DNA from: Nitrososphaeraceae archaeon
GTDB lineage: Archaea > Thermoproteota > Nitrososphaeria > Nitrososphaerales > Nitrososphaeraceae
DNA length: 64,000 nt
Direction: 5' to 3'
Assembly (NCBI GenBank): GCA_009377575.1
Contig: WHTU01000006.1
Span: 35,185-99,184, forward strand
In this document: positions 36,287 to 45,290 of the stretch, one piece after another
Position numbering within the stretch: the stretch's first letter is position 1
How the letters are laid out: every line of letters begins with the position of its first letter
Translations under genes and position numbers: made by a program
Notes under the pieces: model-generated
The model's input: the letters and a program-made list of their open reading frames with translations, nothing else
Databases searched by the model: none
What the model was told of the DNA's origin: nothing

Positions 36287-36991
36287 ATGTCCGGTCTGGG
36301 CAAAACATACTGGCCTGAAATAATCTCTACGTTAAGAAGTATCATTCCAGTCTACAACAAAGTAAATAGAGTGATCTCCCTTGGCAAGGACACTGATTAT
36401 AGGAAAATGTGTTTGAATAAACAGATAAAATTTGGGGATAGGATATTAGATGCTGGTTCGGGTTTTGGCAATATGTCGAAGTTGGCCAGAAATGAAATGC
36501 ATGGAAATTTAGAAATAATCTTGTATGACCCAATTATCGAAATGCTTCGTATCGGGAGATCACTCAACGATAAATTTGATTCTGATATTGAACTATCTTC
36601 TGGCATTTTTGAGTATTTACCATTCAAGAACAACATTTTTGATGTGGTGTTATGTGGATATTCATTGAGGGATGCGATTTATCTTAAAGGCGCTATAATA
36701 GAATTTCACCGCATCCTCAAGCCTAATGGAAGATTGTTGATTGTAGACCTTGGTAAGCCGGATCAGGCCATTTTAGATGCCCTTGTTAGCGTCTATCTGA
36801 GATACGTGTTAGGGTTTCTAGCATTCGCAGCAGCAGGCAGTAAGGGGCTTGGCTTTAGGGCATTATATGGCACTTACAAACGATGGCCTAAGAATTCAGA
36901 ATTAAAGGGTATGCTAGAAAGAGAATTTTCAGAAGTCCAGTTTAGGAAGTACATGTTAGGAGGAGCCGTAATTATTGCTGCTACAAAGTAA
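36287..36991 (+). CDS. UbiE/MenG-like class I SAM methyltransferase
   Basis: A 234-residue protein from the ATG at 36287 (a TTG at 36275 would add four residues). SAM motif I is ILDAGSGFGNMSKLA (about residues 55-69), with motif II at DVVLCGYSLRDA and motif III in HRILKPNGRLLIVDLGKP. The LRD/IYL and LKPNGRLLIVD pattern resembles UbiE/MenG methyltransferases, which methylate demethylmenaquinone. Thaumarchaea do make menaquinone-type quinones, so this role is plausible but not proven. Another small-molecule methyltransferase role is possible. Confidence 0.75.
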   Translation: MSGLGKTYWPEIISTLRSIIPVYNKVNRVISLGKDTDYRKMCLNKQIKFGDRILDAGSGFGNMSKLARNEMHGNLEIILYDPIIEMLRIGRSLNDKFDSDIELSSGIFEYLPFKNNIFDVVLCGYSLRDAIYLKGAIIEFHRILKPNGRLLIVDLGKPDQAILDALVSVYLRYVLGFLAFAAAGSKGLGFRALYGTYKRWPKNSELKGMLEREFSEVQFRKYMLGGAVIIAATK

Positions 36992-37147
36992 GCTTTCTAT
37001 TTGACTGGGGTACAAAAATTATGAATCGTCTTAGGAAGATAATCTCCATTACTCAATCGAAGTGTTTCAGTTTACTAATGCGTTGAAATTGGTCTTTCTT
37101 GTCCAAGTAAAGTTAATTAGAAGCCACAAAGTTTCCCACCTTATCTC

Positions 37148-39265
37148 ATGAGTGATAAAAAAGGTGTTCAAAGAATTCTTTCAGAGGTCGTATCTGGACG
37201 ACATAAGGTAGTCACAGAAGATCTGGCAAAGCAGATCCTATCCGTGTACGGGCTTCAAGTGCCACCATATGTCATGGTAAATAACGCTCAGCAAGCAGCC
37301 AAGGAAAGTGCGAGCATCGGCTTCCCGCAGGTAGCGAAGGTCATCTCTCCAATGATTCTTCACAAGACTGAAGTCAAGGGCGTTAAAACTGGTCTTACCT
37401 CGGAGGGTGAGGTAGTGAATGCTTTCAATGATATGAACGATCGACTAAGAAAGGACTTTGAAATTCGAGGGATTCTACTCGAAAAGATGGTGCCTTCAGG
37501 AGTGGAGTTAATAGTCGGCTTACAAAACGATCCTCAGTTTGGTCCAGTAATAATGTGTGGACTAGGTGGCATCTATACAGAGCTATTTAAGGACGTTAGT
37601 TTCAGGGTCCTGCCCATCAGCAAGCAAGATGCTCTGGAGATGTTGGAGGGATTAAAAGGAAAGCAAATTTTACACGGGTTTAGAGGTAGTCGACCGGTCA
37701 ATCTGGAGATGGTGGCAGAAGCCCTTGTAAAGATTGGTACCCTAGGCATGGACATGGCTCCTTTCTTTGAAAGCGTGGATTTCAATCCAATGACCGTTTA
37801 CCCAGACAATTATTATATTGTTGATGCAAAAATTCTACTCAAAGACGAACCTAATACCAGTGTCATATCCAACGCCCAGCCCAATTCTAACTACATGGAT
37901 GTCTTTTTCAATGCTAAATCAATCGCTTTGATTGGAGCATCTCCTGAAACAGGCAAAATAGGAAACTCGGTTCTTGAGAGTCTTTCTAAGCATGAATACA
38001 ATGGCAAGATATTTCCTGTAAACGCGAAAGGGTATCCTGAAATAATGGGTTTAAAGGCTTACAAAAGCTTAGATGAGATCCAAGAATCAGTAGACCTCGT
38101 TATAGTTACAGTGGACTTAAAGTTTGTCCCCGCCTTGCTTAAAATTTGTGGAAGTAAGGAGGTCCACAACATGGTCATTATCTCAGGAGGTGGTAAAGAA
38201 CTTGGCGGGGAAAGAGCCGAAATAGAGCAGGAAATAAAGCAGCTTTCTCAGGACCTTGGTATAAGGATCATAGGTCCTAATTGCATAGGAGTGTTTAACG
38301 GCGAAAATCGTTTAGACTGTGCATTTCAAGGTCATGCAAGGATGATTCGTCCCAAAAATGGAAAGGTGTCGTTCCTGTCACAGAGCGGCACAGTAGGGAT
38401 AGCCTTTATGGAGACGTCAGATACGTTCGGAACAAGCAAGATGATTTCTTACGGTAACCGATCTGATGTTGACGAAGCAGATATGATATGGTACCTAGCA
38501 CAAGACGCTAATACCGAGGTGATAGGTTTATACGTCGAAGGATTCGGAGATGGTAGAAAATTTGTGGATACAGCAAAAAAGGTAATCTCTGAATACAAGA
38601 AGCCTGTGGTTGTCTTCAAGAATGGCCGGTCCACCAGGGGAGCAGTTCAGGCTGCCTCACACACAGGTTCATTAGGAGGTTCTTTTGGAGTCGTTAAAGG
38701 CGCATTCCAGCAATCTGGCATAGTTTCTGTCGATAGTTACGAAGAGCTTACAGGATCACTTAAGGCTTTGGCTTGGCAGCCTGTGCCCTCCGGGAACAAA
38801 GTTGCTATGGTTACTAACGGAGCTGGCCCTATTATAGCGGCTATAGACCGATTTGAAGATCTTGGACTCAAGCTAGCCACTCTTTCTGAGGAGACTATGA
38901 ACTCTTTCAAACAGCATTATCCTGCAACATACGTACTGGGAAATCCGTTAGATGTAACGGGCTCTGCTACCGCCGAAGATTACAAGTTTGCAATTCAGGC
39001 CTTTATGGACGACAAGAATGTAGATATCATTATGCCCTGGTTCGTATTTCAAGACGATCCTCTAGAAGAGACGATTGTAGATGTTCTCGCAGGGTTTCAG
39101 AAGTTGAAGAAGAAACCTATTCTGGTGGGAGCAATGGGAGGTCCTTTTACTCGAAAAATAGCTGCAGAAATAGAAGGTAAAAATATACCAGTATATGATT
39201 TTGTTTCAACTTGGTCTACAGCAGCGGGAAGCCTTGCAAAATGGCAAGATGTGCGATCTTCATGA
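37148..39265 (+). CDS. ADP-forming acyl-CoA synthetase (fused alpha/beta)
   Basis: A 705-residue protein in which the ATP-grasp (beta) half comes first (residues about 8-225: AKVISPMILHKTEVKGVKTG, EKMVPSGVELIVGLQND), followed by a CoA-binding (alpha) half (250-380: IALIGASPETGKIGNSV, IIGPNCIGVFNG) and a succinyl-CoA ligase-like core with SQSGTVGIAFMETS, VVFKNGRSTRGAVQAASHTGS. The order and size match thaumarchaeal ADP-forming 3-hydroxypropionyl-CoA or 4-hydroxybutyryl-CoA synthetases of the carbon-fixation cycle. Which of the two, or an acetate/propionate enzyme, cannot be decided by eye. Stand-alone transcription unit. Confidence 0.85.
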   Translation: MSDKKGVQRILSEVVSGRHKVVTEDLAKQILSVYGLQVPPYVMVNNAQQAAKESASIGFPQVAKVISPMILHKTEVKGVKTGLTSEGEVVNAFNDMNDRLRKDFEIRGILLEKMVPSGVELIVGLQNDPQFGPVIMCGLGGIYTELFKDVSFRVLPISKQDALEMLEGLKGKQILHGFRGSRPVNLEMVAEALVKIGTLGMDMAPFFESVDFNPMTVYPDNYYIVDAKILLKDEPNTSVISNAQPNSNYMDVFFNAKSIALIGASPETGKIGNSVLESLSKHEYNGKIFPVNAKGYPEIMGLKAYKSLDEIQESVDLVIVTVDLKFVPALLKICGSKEVHNMVIISGGGKELGGERAEIEQEIKQLSQDLGIRIIGPNCIGVFNGENRLDCAFQGHARMIRPKNGKVSFLSQSGTVGIAFMETSDTFGTSKMISYGNRSDVDEADMIWYLAQDANTEVIGLYVEGFGDGRKFVDTAKKVISEYKKPVVVFKNGRSTRGAVQAASHTGSLGGSFGVVKGAFQQSGIVSVDSYEELTGSLKALAWQPVPSGNKVAMVTNGAGPIIAAIDRFEDLGLKLATLSEETMNSFKQHYPATYVLGNPLDVTGSATAEDYKFAIQAFMDDKNVDIIMPWFVFQDDPLEETIVDVLAGFQKLKKKPILVGAMGGPFTRKIAAEIEGKNIPVYDFVSTWSTAAGSLAKWQDVRSS

Positions 39266-39366
39266 TCGCCCAATGATTGCTATTCTATGACTATTGATTT
39301 GTCCATAGAAAATTCTTGTCATTTTTAAGCAAAAGTTATTATATTTATTCTGAGCTACATGAAGAT

Positions 39367-39717
39367 ATGGAAAGTGCACAGCAAAGTCAAGCCGTAACTA
39401 TAACGAACAAAGCTGCCGAAAAGGTGGCTGAATTCATGAAACAGGAAGGTAATACTAGTCTTTACTTGCGCGTTTATGTGTCAGGTGGAGGATGTTCAGG
39501 TCTCTCATATGGAATGGGTTTTGAAGAAAAACCTGATGATGATGACAGTGTAATTGAACAAAATGGCGTCAAAGTTTTGGTAGACACCTATAGTCAGAGG
39601 CATTTGAACGGCGCCAATGTTGATTATGTAGAAAGCCTGATGGGATCGGGGTTCAAAATAAACAATCCTAACGTCACCAAGAGTTGCTCTTGTGGACACT
39701 CGTTCAGTACTGAGTGA
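39367..39717 (+). CDS. iscA: IscA/ErpA (HesB) family iron-sulfur carrier
   Basis: A 116-residue protein from the ATG at 39367 (a longer frame from 39316 adds 17 residues with no similarity to the family). The three metal-binding Cys are in GGGCSGLSYGMGF and in TKSCSCGHSF near the end, plus the strand KVLVDTYSQRHLNGANVDYVE. It is an A-type carrier that inserts Fe-S clusters into target proteins. It sits 100 bp after the acyl-CoA synthetase and works with the Suf scaffold proteins at 48-51 kb. Confidence 0.93.
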   Translation: MESAQQSQAVTITNKAAEKVAEFMKQEGNTSLYLRVYVSGGGCSGLSYGMGFEEKPDDDDSVIEQNGVKVLVDTYSQRHLNGANVDYVESLMGSGFKINNPNVTKSCSCGHSFSTE

Positions 39718-39745
39718 GAAACAGCGAAACAAGCATAAAATAAGG

Positions 39746-40999
39746 CTACGGCCAGAGCCCTCTAATTTTCATAGCTTCGACAACTCTATTTATTGCAAGT
39801 AATGTGCTAGCCTTTCTCATATTCACGTTAAATTCTTTATGTATAGTATATACATCATTGAATGCTGACGAAATATTAGAATCCAACCTGGAATTGACCT
39901 CCGCTTCACTCCAATACTCTCTTCGTAGGTTCTGTAGCCATTCAAAATAAGAGACTGTTACTCCACCTCCGTTGGCTAGGATATCTGGAATAACCAAAAC
40001 ACCATTTCCGAACAAGATATCGTCGGCATCTGGTGTGGTGGGTCCATTCGCTGCTTCCGCGACTATTTTTGCTTTTACCTTTCCTGCATTAGCTCTTGTG
40101 ATCTGGTTTTCCAACGCGGCTGGAACCAACACAGTACAATCAAGCTCCAAGAGATCACTATCATCTATAGAGCTAGCGCTTTGGAAGCCCGCTACTGCAC
40201 CACTCTTAAGCTTGTGGCTCCGAAGTGAATCGATATTTAATCCGTCCCGATTATGAATTGAACCTTTTGAGTCAGACACTGCAATCACCTTCATTCCCAT
40301 CTCCGCCAAGAGACTAGCAGCAAATTGTCCAGCGTTACCGAACCCTTGTATAACAACGGGGGCACCTTTCAAATTTACGCCGAGCTTTTTTGCGGCCTCC
40401 CGTACAGTAATAGACACGCCACGCCCTGTAGCTTCGTTCCGTCCCAGGGATCCGCCGATAGAAAGAGGCTTCCCTGTAATTACTTCGGGTTGTAGATAAT
40501 TCCCCTTAAGAGCCGAATAAGTATCCATTATCCAAGCCATTTCCCTTCCTCCCGTATAGACATCAGGGGCAGGAATATCAGTCAAAGGCCCTATGATATC
40601 TGCGATGGAGTAGGCATATCTTCGTGTGATCCTTTCAAGTTCATTTTCTGACAACTCTTTAGGGTTGCAGATTATGCCTCCTTTACCACCGCCATATGGT
40701 ATGTTGGCAATGGCACACTTCCAAGTCATCCACATGGATAATGCCTTAACTTCATCAATGCTAACCTGAGGGTGGTATCGAATTCCACCCTTGTATGGCC
40801 CTCTTGCAGAATTATGTTGTGATCTGAAACCTGTGTAAACCTTTATTTCTCCGTTGTCCATCCTTGCCGGCACTGCTACCGTCAAAACACGATTTGGACT
40901 TGCAAGAATATCTCTCATTCCCTTATCAAGCTTTGCCAGCTTGGCGGCCTCGTCTAACTGCTTGACAGCAACTTCAAATGGATTTAGCGACTCTGACAT
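39746..40999 (-). CDS. gdhA: Glutamate dehydrogenase
   Basis: A 417-residue enzyme from the ATG at 40999. A longer frame from GTG 41041 exists, but the promoter TATA at 41022-41029 lies in that extension, so 40999 is a leaderless start. The catalytic Lys is in GGIICNPKEL-preceding GGGKGG region (ANIPYGGGKGGIICNP), the substrate Lys in RGPYKGGIRYHP, and the Rossmann motif is VVIQGFGNAGQFAASLL. It interconverts glutamate and 2-oxoglutarate plus ammonia, central to ammonium assimilation. Standard hexameric archaeal length (about 420). Confidence 0.95.
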   Translation of the reverse strand: MSESLNPFEVAVKQLDEAAKLAKLDKGMRDILASPNRVLTVAVPARMDNGEIKVYTGFRSQHNSARGPYKGGIRYHPQVSIDEVKALSMWMTWKCAIANIPYGGGKGGIICNPKELSENELERITRRYAYSIADIIGPLTDIPAPDVYTGGREMAWIMDTYSALKGNYLQPEVITGKPLSIGGSLGRNEATGRGVSITVREAAKKLGVNLKGAPVVIQGFGNAGQFAASLLAEMGMKVIAVSDSKGSIHNRDGLNIDSLRSHKLKSGAVAGFQSASSIDDSDLLELDCTVLVPAALENQITRANAGKVKAKIVAEAANGPTTPDADDILFGNGVLVIPDILANGGGVTVSYFEWLQNLRREYWSEAEVNSRLDSNISSAFNDVYTIHKEFNVNMRKASTLLAINRVVEAMKIRGLWP

Positions 41000-41021
41000 T
41001 AGATCATCAGAAAAATCAGGT

Positions 41022-41029
41022 GTATTTAA
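41022..41029 (-). promoter_or_regulatory. TATA box for gdhA
   Basis: TTAAATAC on the minus strand centred about 27 bases before the ATG at 40999. This is the distance expected for a leaderless archaeal transcript and it decides the gdhA start against the longer frame. Confidence 0.6.
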
Positions 41030-41078
41030 GTGTTGAATCACTTAAATGAGACCCATTTTGGAATACTTCCTAGCGTAG

Positions 41079-41396
41079 CTAACTAGTATCTTGCAATTTC
41101 CTCGAAACCATATCACGTAAAGAGTCATCAGATAGGCTTTGATATTCAATCCCAAGTGACTTTGCAATTATTTCAAGCTTTTCTCGCTCCGAAGTAATAG
41201 GAGAAATTTTGGGGCCAATAAGGGGGATATTTGTCGATGACATTTCCTTTTCAATACCACTTTTTGCTTTCTGATATTCCGCTAGTGCTCTACCAATCGT
41301 CTTTGAAAATGAAGGTAACCTTTTTGAACCAAAGAAGAGGATGATAAACACAAAGGCGATCATAAACCATTCTGCACCAGCAATATTCATTACCAT
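41079..41396 (-). CDS. tatA: TatA-like twin-arginine translocase component
   Basis: About 105 residues from the ATG at 41396 (an upstream start at 41435 is possible). A single membrane helix WFMIAFVFIILFFG is followed by the classic TatA hinge FGSKRLPSFSKTIGRALAEY and an amphipathic helix. Behind this is a 50-residue C-terminal tail with a helical end (LRDMVSRKLQDTS), longer than a minimal TatA. It forms the pore for folded proteins in the Tat system. No tatC is in this window. Confidence 0.85.
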   Translation of the reverse strand: MVMNIAGAEWFMIAFVFIILFFGSKRLPSFSKTIGRALAEYQKAKSGIEKEMSSTNIPLIGPKISPITSEREKLEIIAKSLGIEYQSLSDDSLRDMVSRKLQDTS

Positions 41397-41526
41397 TGAC
41401 GAGAAAACCAAATAAGATTTGCCCTCAAGTATCAAAGAAGCTATCCTCCCTTATTTGATTAGTCCTCTGTTATTATGTACGAGAGAAGAAATACAAACTG
41501 AACTTTCGTCCTAGATCAATGTATCC

Positions 41527-41534
41527 TTTTAAAG
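41527..41534 (+). promoter_or_regulatory. TATA box for the Toprim gene
   Basis: TTTTAAAG centred about 26 bases before the ATG at 41556, the leaderless distance. It supports 41556 over the GTG at 41535 as the start. Confidence 0.5.
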
Positions 41535-41555
41535 GTGATAGCTTTTTTTCACAAT

Positions 41556-41978
41556 ATGGTTTACAGAAATATTGACACGGCTGTCCTTGAGAGGATACAT
41601 GAATTCATTCTCACTTTAAACCATGAGTCAGAAAATGGTTCTATAATAGTAGTCGAAGGTAAGCGAGATTCGGAGGCCCTCACAAAGCTGGGATTTGTTG
41701 GCAAAGTTACTGTATTTAATAGGTTCAAAGGGATTATAGATTTTGTCGATAGTCATCAAATGACAGACAAGAAGATAATACTTTTACTTGATATGGATCG
41801 GACAGGAAAATACTTAACGAGCAGATTGGTGTCTCTCCTTCAACAAAGAGGCAGCAGTGTAAATCTGGCCTACAAAAAAAAGTTATGCGAAATAACTAAT
41901 GGAAGAGTTCGTCACATTGAGGACATAGGATCCTATCAGAACTTGTTTGGATCAAAATTTTTGCCCACTTACTCTTGA
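41556..41978 (+). CDS. Toprim-domain protein, stand-alone
   Basis: About 140 residues: a short N-terminal helix, then a Toprim domain with IIVVEGKRDSEALTKLGF (the catalytic Glu, residues 31-48) and IILLLDMDRTGKYLTSRLVSLLQQRG (the DxD acidic pair, written here as its key residues D-M-D). It resembles the small archaeal Toprim proteins (COG1658-type), close to primase and 5S maturase (RNase M5) Toprim folds. Exact role unknown; it sits 50 bp ahead of dnaG, another Toprim protein. The extra Met at 41556 is chosen from the TATA spacing. Confidence 0.82.
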   Translation: MVYRNIDTAVLERIHEFILTLNHESENGSIIVVEGKRDSEALTKLGFVGKVTVFNRFKGIIDFVDSHQMTDKKIILLLDMDRTGKYLTSRLVSLLQQRGSSVNLAYKKKLCEITNGRVRHIEDIGSYQNLFGSKFLPTYS

Positions 41979-42027
41979 CATCGATGATCTATCTCGTTCA
42001 AAGGAAACATAGTGCGGTGTCGCAAAT

Positions 42028-43377
42028 GTGGAATCTGTTCCTTCAAAGCACTTATATTCTGGCCAGCTCACCTTACATTCACTTAATAATAATGAGGTTA
42101 TGAGATTGCCTAATACAGGTATTGTTAAATATCACGTTAAATTAAAATTCGAAGTAGATGGACTAGTTGAGAAGGCCGATATTATCGGGGCCATTTTTGG
42201 TCAGACTGAAGGTCTCCTAGGACCCGAGATGAACTTGAACGAACTACAGAAGGTTTCCAAGGTAGGCAGAATTGAGGTAAATGTTGATACGAGATCTAGC
42301 ATAGCTAAGGGAGACGCTGTTATACCCATGAGTACTGATATTTCAACTGCCGCATTGATTGCAGCGGCCATAGAAAGCATCGATAAGGTAGGTCCATTTC
42401 AGGCCAAGTTCCTCTTGGTCGGCATAGATGATATCAGAGCAATAAAGAAAAAGATTATCGTGGACCGTGCAAAGAAAATAGTCCAAGAATGGGCAACTAA
42501 GACTATAAGTGAAGGCGAGGAGATGCTAAAAGATGTTTATGATGCAAGCAAGCCGGGTAAACTTACGGCATTTGGGAAGGCACAGTTGGCTTGCGGCACG
42601 GGCGTTTTTGACTCTGATTGGATTATCCTAGTTGAGGGAAGAGCAGATGTCATAAATCTACTTAGAGCTGGCTTTGACAATGCTATCGCGATAGAAGGGG
42701 CGAAAGTCGATGAAAGTATAATTAAATTGACTGAAGGTAAGAGAGTTGTGGCATTTCTCGATGGAGACAGAGCAGGAGATCTTATTTTGAAGGAGCTGCA
42801 TGGTTTAGTTAAGATAGATAAGGTGCTAAGAGCTCCGAATGGAAGGGAGGTTGAAGAATGCACCCCCCTAGAAATTGCGGAGATTCTACGGGAGGCAGTT
42901 AGTCATCCAGCTGTCGCACACCATCCTAGGTCTGTTGCCAATCAAACGCAGCACGATACAAATCATGATTATCGCAAGCAGGGAGATGAATCCAAACCTA
43001 GCCACCCCCCCTATGGAGGGAGAGCGACCAGGATCTCTGATCAGGAAGGAAAAGAAATTTTGCAAACAGATCATAACCATGAGATGGTGGTAAAAGTGCA
43101 AAATGTGTTTTCTGAAATAAATGAGACTTTGGAGGCAATTCTGCTGGACGATTCCATGAGGACCCTCGTAAGAGTACCTGTTTCAGATATCGTGAAACAA
43201 CTAGGAGATAGCGAGGGTGGAAAGTTTCTTGTGCTAGATGGGATTGTCACTCAAAGGCTTATAGATGTTGCAGATCGAGCGGGCATAGAATATATTGTGG
43301 GCCACAGGACTACTGCGAGCAAGAAACCATCTACAGTCAAGGTACATACTTTTGAAGAATTGGGTATCCCCAATTAG
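42028..43377 (+). CDS. dnaG: DnaG-type primase (archaeal)
   Basis: A 449-residue protein starting at GTG 42028. The N-terminal part has the archaeal DnaG signature IIGAIFGQTEGLLGPEMNL. The Toprim domain starts near residue 190 with WIILVEGRADVINLL and AFLDGDRAGDLIL. Residues about 285-350 are a Pro/His/Gln-rich disordered stretch, followed by a C-terminal domain with FSEINETLEAIL and VLDGIVTQRLIDVADRAGI. Archaeal DnaG is associated with the exosome as an RNA-binding subunit as well as having primase activity. It is followed directly by ribK. Confidence 0.93.
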   Translation: MESVPSKHLYSGQLTLHSLNNNEVMRLPNTGIVKYHVKLKFEVDGLVEKADIIGAIFGQTEGLLGPEMNLNELQKVSKVGRIEVNVDTRSSIAKGDAVIPMSTDISTAALIAAAIESIDKVGPFQAKFLLVGIDDIRAIKKKIIVDRAKKIVQEWATKTISEGEEMLKDVYDASKPGKLTAFGKAQLACGTGVFDSDWIILVEGRADVINLLRAGFDNAIAIEGAKVDESIIKLTEGKRVVAFLDGDRAGDLILKELHGLVKIDKVLRAPNGREVEECTPLEIAEILREAVSHPAVAHHPRSVANQTQHDTNHDYRKQGDESKPSHPPYGGRATRISDQEGKEILQTDHNHEMVVKVQNVFSEINETLEAILLDDSMRTLVRVPVSDIVKQLGDSEGGKFLVLDGIVTQRLIDVADRAGIEYIVGHRTTASKKPSTVKVHTFEELGIPN

Positions 43378-44091
43378 ATGCATCCCAACCTACAACACAT
43401 TCTCACACTAGCACATTTGTTGAAGTTCGGAAAAGGGGGAGCATGTGTTGAGATCACAACCACAGAACTTGGCAGCATCATTAATAGATCCCAACAGTCT
43501 GCCTCCAAATACCTTGTAGAGTTGGAGAAAGCAGGATTTTTAGAACGAACCAAATCGGGTCAGAAATACAGAATTATGATTACTGACAGAGGGGTTGGTC
43601 AGGTACTAAGCCTGCATGAGACTATCAAGAGCTCCGTGGAAGTTCTTGACAGATCAGGATTGCAGTTCGAGGGAAAGGTTGTTTCGGGCATGGGAGAAGG
43701 GGCCTACTACATGTCATTGGAAGGCTATCGAATGCAGTTCAACGATAAACTCGGCTATGAACCGTACGCCGGTACGTTAAACGTGAAGTTGCTCAATCAA
43801 TCATCCATACGCATGAGAAGTATGATTGATAGCTGTCCTTCAGTGTTCGTTAGAGGGTTCAATGATTCTTCGAGATCCTATGGATGGGTTAAATGCTACC
43901 CTGCAATTTTAAATGATGGTGCTATAGACAAAGCTGCAGTTATAGTTCTGGAAAGAACTCACTATGATAACAGCATGCTGGAGGTAATCGCACCCATTTG
44001 CATCAAAGACTCATTGGGTATGAAAAATGGAGATTTAGTCAAGGTATTTGTGACTGTGACCTCGAAGAATCCACAATTTGATTCCTCCTAA
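43378..44091 (+). CDS. ribK: CTP-dependent riboflavin kinase with N-terminal winged helix
   Basis: A 237-residue protein, starting with the base right after the dnaG stop (no gap). Residues 1-95 are a winged helix: TTTELGSIINRSQQSASKYLVELEKAGFLER. Residues 100-235 are the archaeal CTP-dependent riboflavin kinase: FEGKVVSGMGEGAYYMSLEG, GYEPYAGTLNVKLL, KCYPAILNDG. It phosphorylates riboflavin to FMN using CTP. The HTH fusion suggests sensing and control. Its last bases overlap the stop of the convergent FAD synthase gene by 4 bp. Confidence 0.93.
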   Translation: MHPNLQHILTLAHLLKFGKGGACVEITTTELGSIINRSQQSASKYLVELEKAGFLERTKSGQKYRIMITDRGVGQVLSLHETIKSSVEVLDRSGLQFEGKVVSGMGEGAYYMSLEGYRMQFNDKLGYEPYAGTLNVKLLNQSSIRMRSMIDSCPSVFVRGFNDSSRSYGWVKCYPAILNDGAIDKAAVIVLERTHYDNSMLEVIAPICIKDSLGMKNGDLVKVFVTVTSKNPQFDSS

Positions 44092-44768
44092 ATTCCATAT
44101 ATAGAATTTCCCAAGGCGTCTTTGATCTGTGAACTCTTAATGCCTGGGACCGGCGTATTCAATCTAATAATCCTTACTGACAAGTTTCTATCCTTACAAT
44201 TCTGAGAAATCTCCTTTTCGCTATGTATTTGATCGTAGCCTAAGGCTATAATATCTGGCGATACACGTTCTACAGTATCGTATAGTGACACTTGACTCCC
44301 AATTATGGCAAGATCCACGAATGCAAGGGATGAAACAAGTTCTTTTCTCAAGTTTTCACAATGATAGATTCTGCGGTCCTTTTTTATTTTAGCCGCGGTA
44401 GACGTCCGAGCTACTACTACTACTAGGACATCTCCATGTTGTTTTGCTGCCTTTAGTGTATGGATATGGCCTGGATGTATTACATCGAAAACGCCGCCAA
44501 CCAATACCACTTTTATGGCGTCTCTCCCTAAGAAAGTCAGCCTTAGCGGATTATCCTTTTCTAGCAGACCGTTAGAGATCAGCTCTCGTATCCTATCATT
44601 AAATATTCCTATTGGCAAATACATTCTTGACCGAAGTACGTCAATAGAACTGACACTAGGTTCAATGTTACTCACATGCACCGCCGCCAATAAAGCTTTT
44701 TCAAAAGGGTCCATCCGTCTACTCAGGCCCCTGATGTTCATAGTAAGCCCAATAATATTTTTTTCCAA
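44088..44768 (-). CDS. FAD synthase-like cytidylyltransferase with N-terminal helix-turn-helix domain
   Basis: A 226-residue protein. An N-terminal helical DNA-binding-like domain (residues about 20-85: EKALLAAVHVSNIEPSVSSI, RDAIKV) is fused to a nucleotidyltransferase domain with VLVGGVFDVIHPGHIHTLKA (HxGH) and an ISS-like GIKSSQIK near the end. This resembles archaeal RibL-type FAD synthases, which adenylate FMN. Stop codons of this gene and ribK overlap by 4 bp in opposite orientation, making a head-on FMN/FAD pair. Start is TTG at 44768; ATG codons at 44741 and 44714 are alternatives. Confidence 0.8.
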   Translation of the reverse strand: MEKNIIGLTMNIRGLSRRMDPFEKALLAAVHVSNIEPSVSSIDVLRSRMYLPIGIFNDRIRELISNGLLEKDNPLRLTFLGRDAIKVVLVGGVFDVIHPGHIHTLKAAKQHGDVLVVVVARTSTAAKIKKDRRIYHCENLRKELVSSLAFVDLAIIGSQVSLYDTVERVSPDIIALGYDQIHSEKEISQNCKDRNLSVRIIRLNTPVPGIKSSQIKDALGNSIYGI

Positions 44769-44786
44769 TAACAGTGTTCTGGTCAG

Positions 44787-45104
44787 CTAAGAGTCTTCCC
44801 TCTCATTATATTGCATACCGTCATTAAGGTCTATAGATCGCCACGTACTGTTCTGATTCGTGACGCAGGAGCGCACACATTCAGTTGATATAAATCTCAA
44901 TTTTTCAGTCTTCAAACGCCTTCCCCGAGTATTTCCTCTTCGCAATACTGATGCCAACCTTATTTCCATCTCCCTGCTATGTCTTTCACAGAATACACCT
45001 ACTAAGAATTCATCTTTTCCTTCTTGAATTGAAATCAAATAGGAAGGGGGGAGTGTGCAGTTAAAATATTTCTGTTGATGTGAACACATCTTCGGAAGGG
45101 ACAT
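44787..45104 (-). CDS. Hypothetical protein with Cys/His motif
   Basis: A 105-residue basic protein. Its N-terminal half holds MCSHQQKYFNCTLPPSYLIS and VGVFCERHSREMEIRLA, that is C-x-H...C and C-x-x-H placed like a small metal-binding site. The C-terminal half is Arg-rich and polar. No known family. It lies 18 bp ahead of the FAD synthase-like gene on the same strand, so it is co-transcribed. It may be a lineage-specific zinc protein. Confidence 0.6.
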   Translation of the reverse strand: MSLPKMCSHQQKYFNCTLPPSYLISIQEGKDEFLVGVFCERHSREMEIRLASVLRRGNTRGRRLKTEKLRFISTECVRSCVTNQNSTWRSIDLNDGMQYNEREDS

Positions 45105-45290
45105 TCAATAATGAAACGTCAACTAGAAATATATGTCTATTAACTTTAGAATGCTAATAATGTAAGAATTAGACTTCTAGTATGCCAGCGAAATGATATC
45201 AGAAACCTAATTAGACTTGTCGTCCTGTTGGGCATGACTGAGTTGGCATGACTTATCTACTCGAAATGCATTTTAACTTTGTACTGACCA

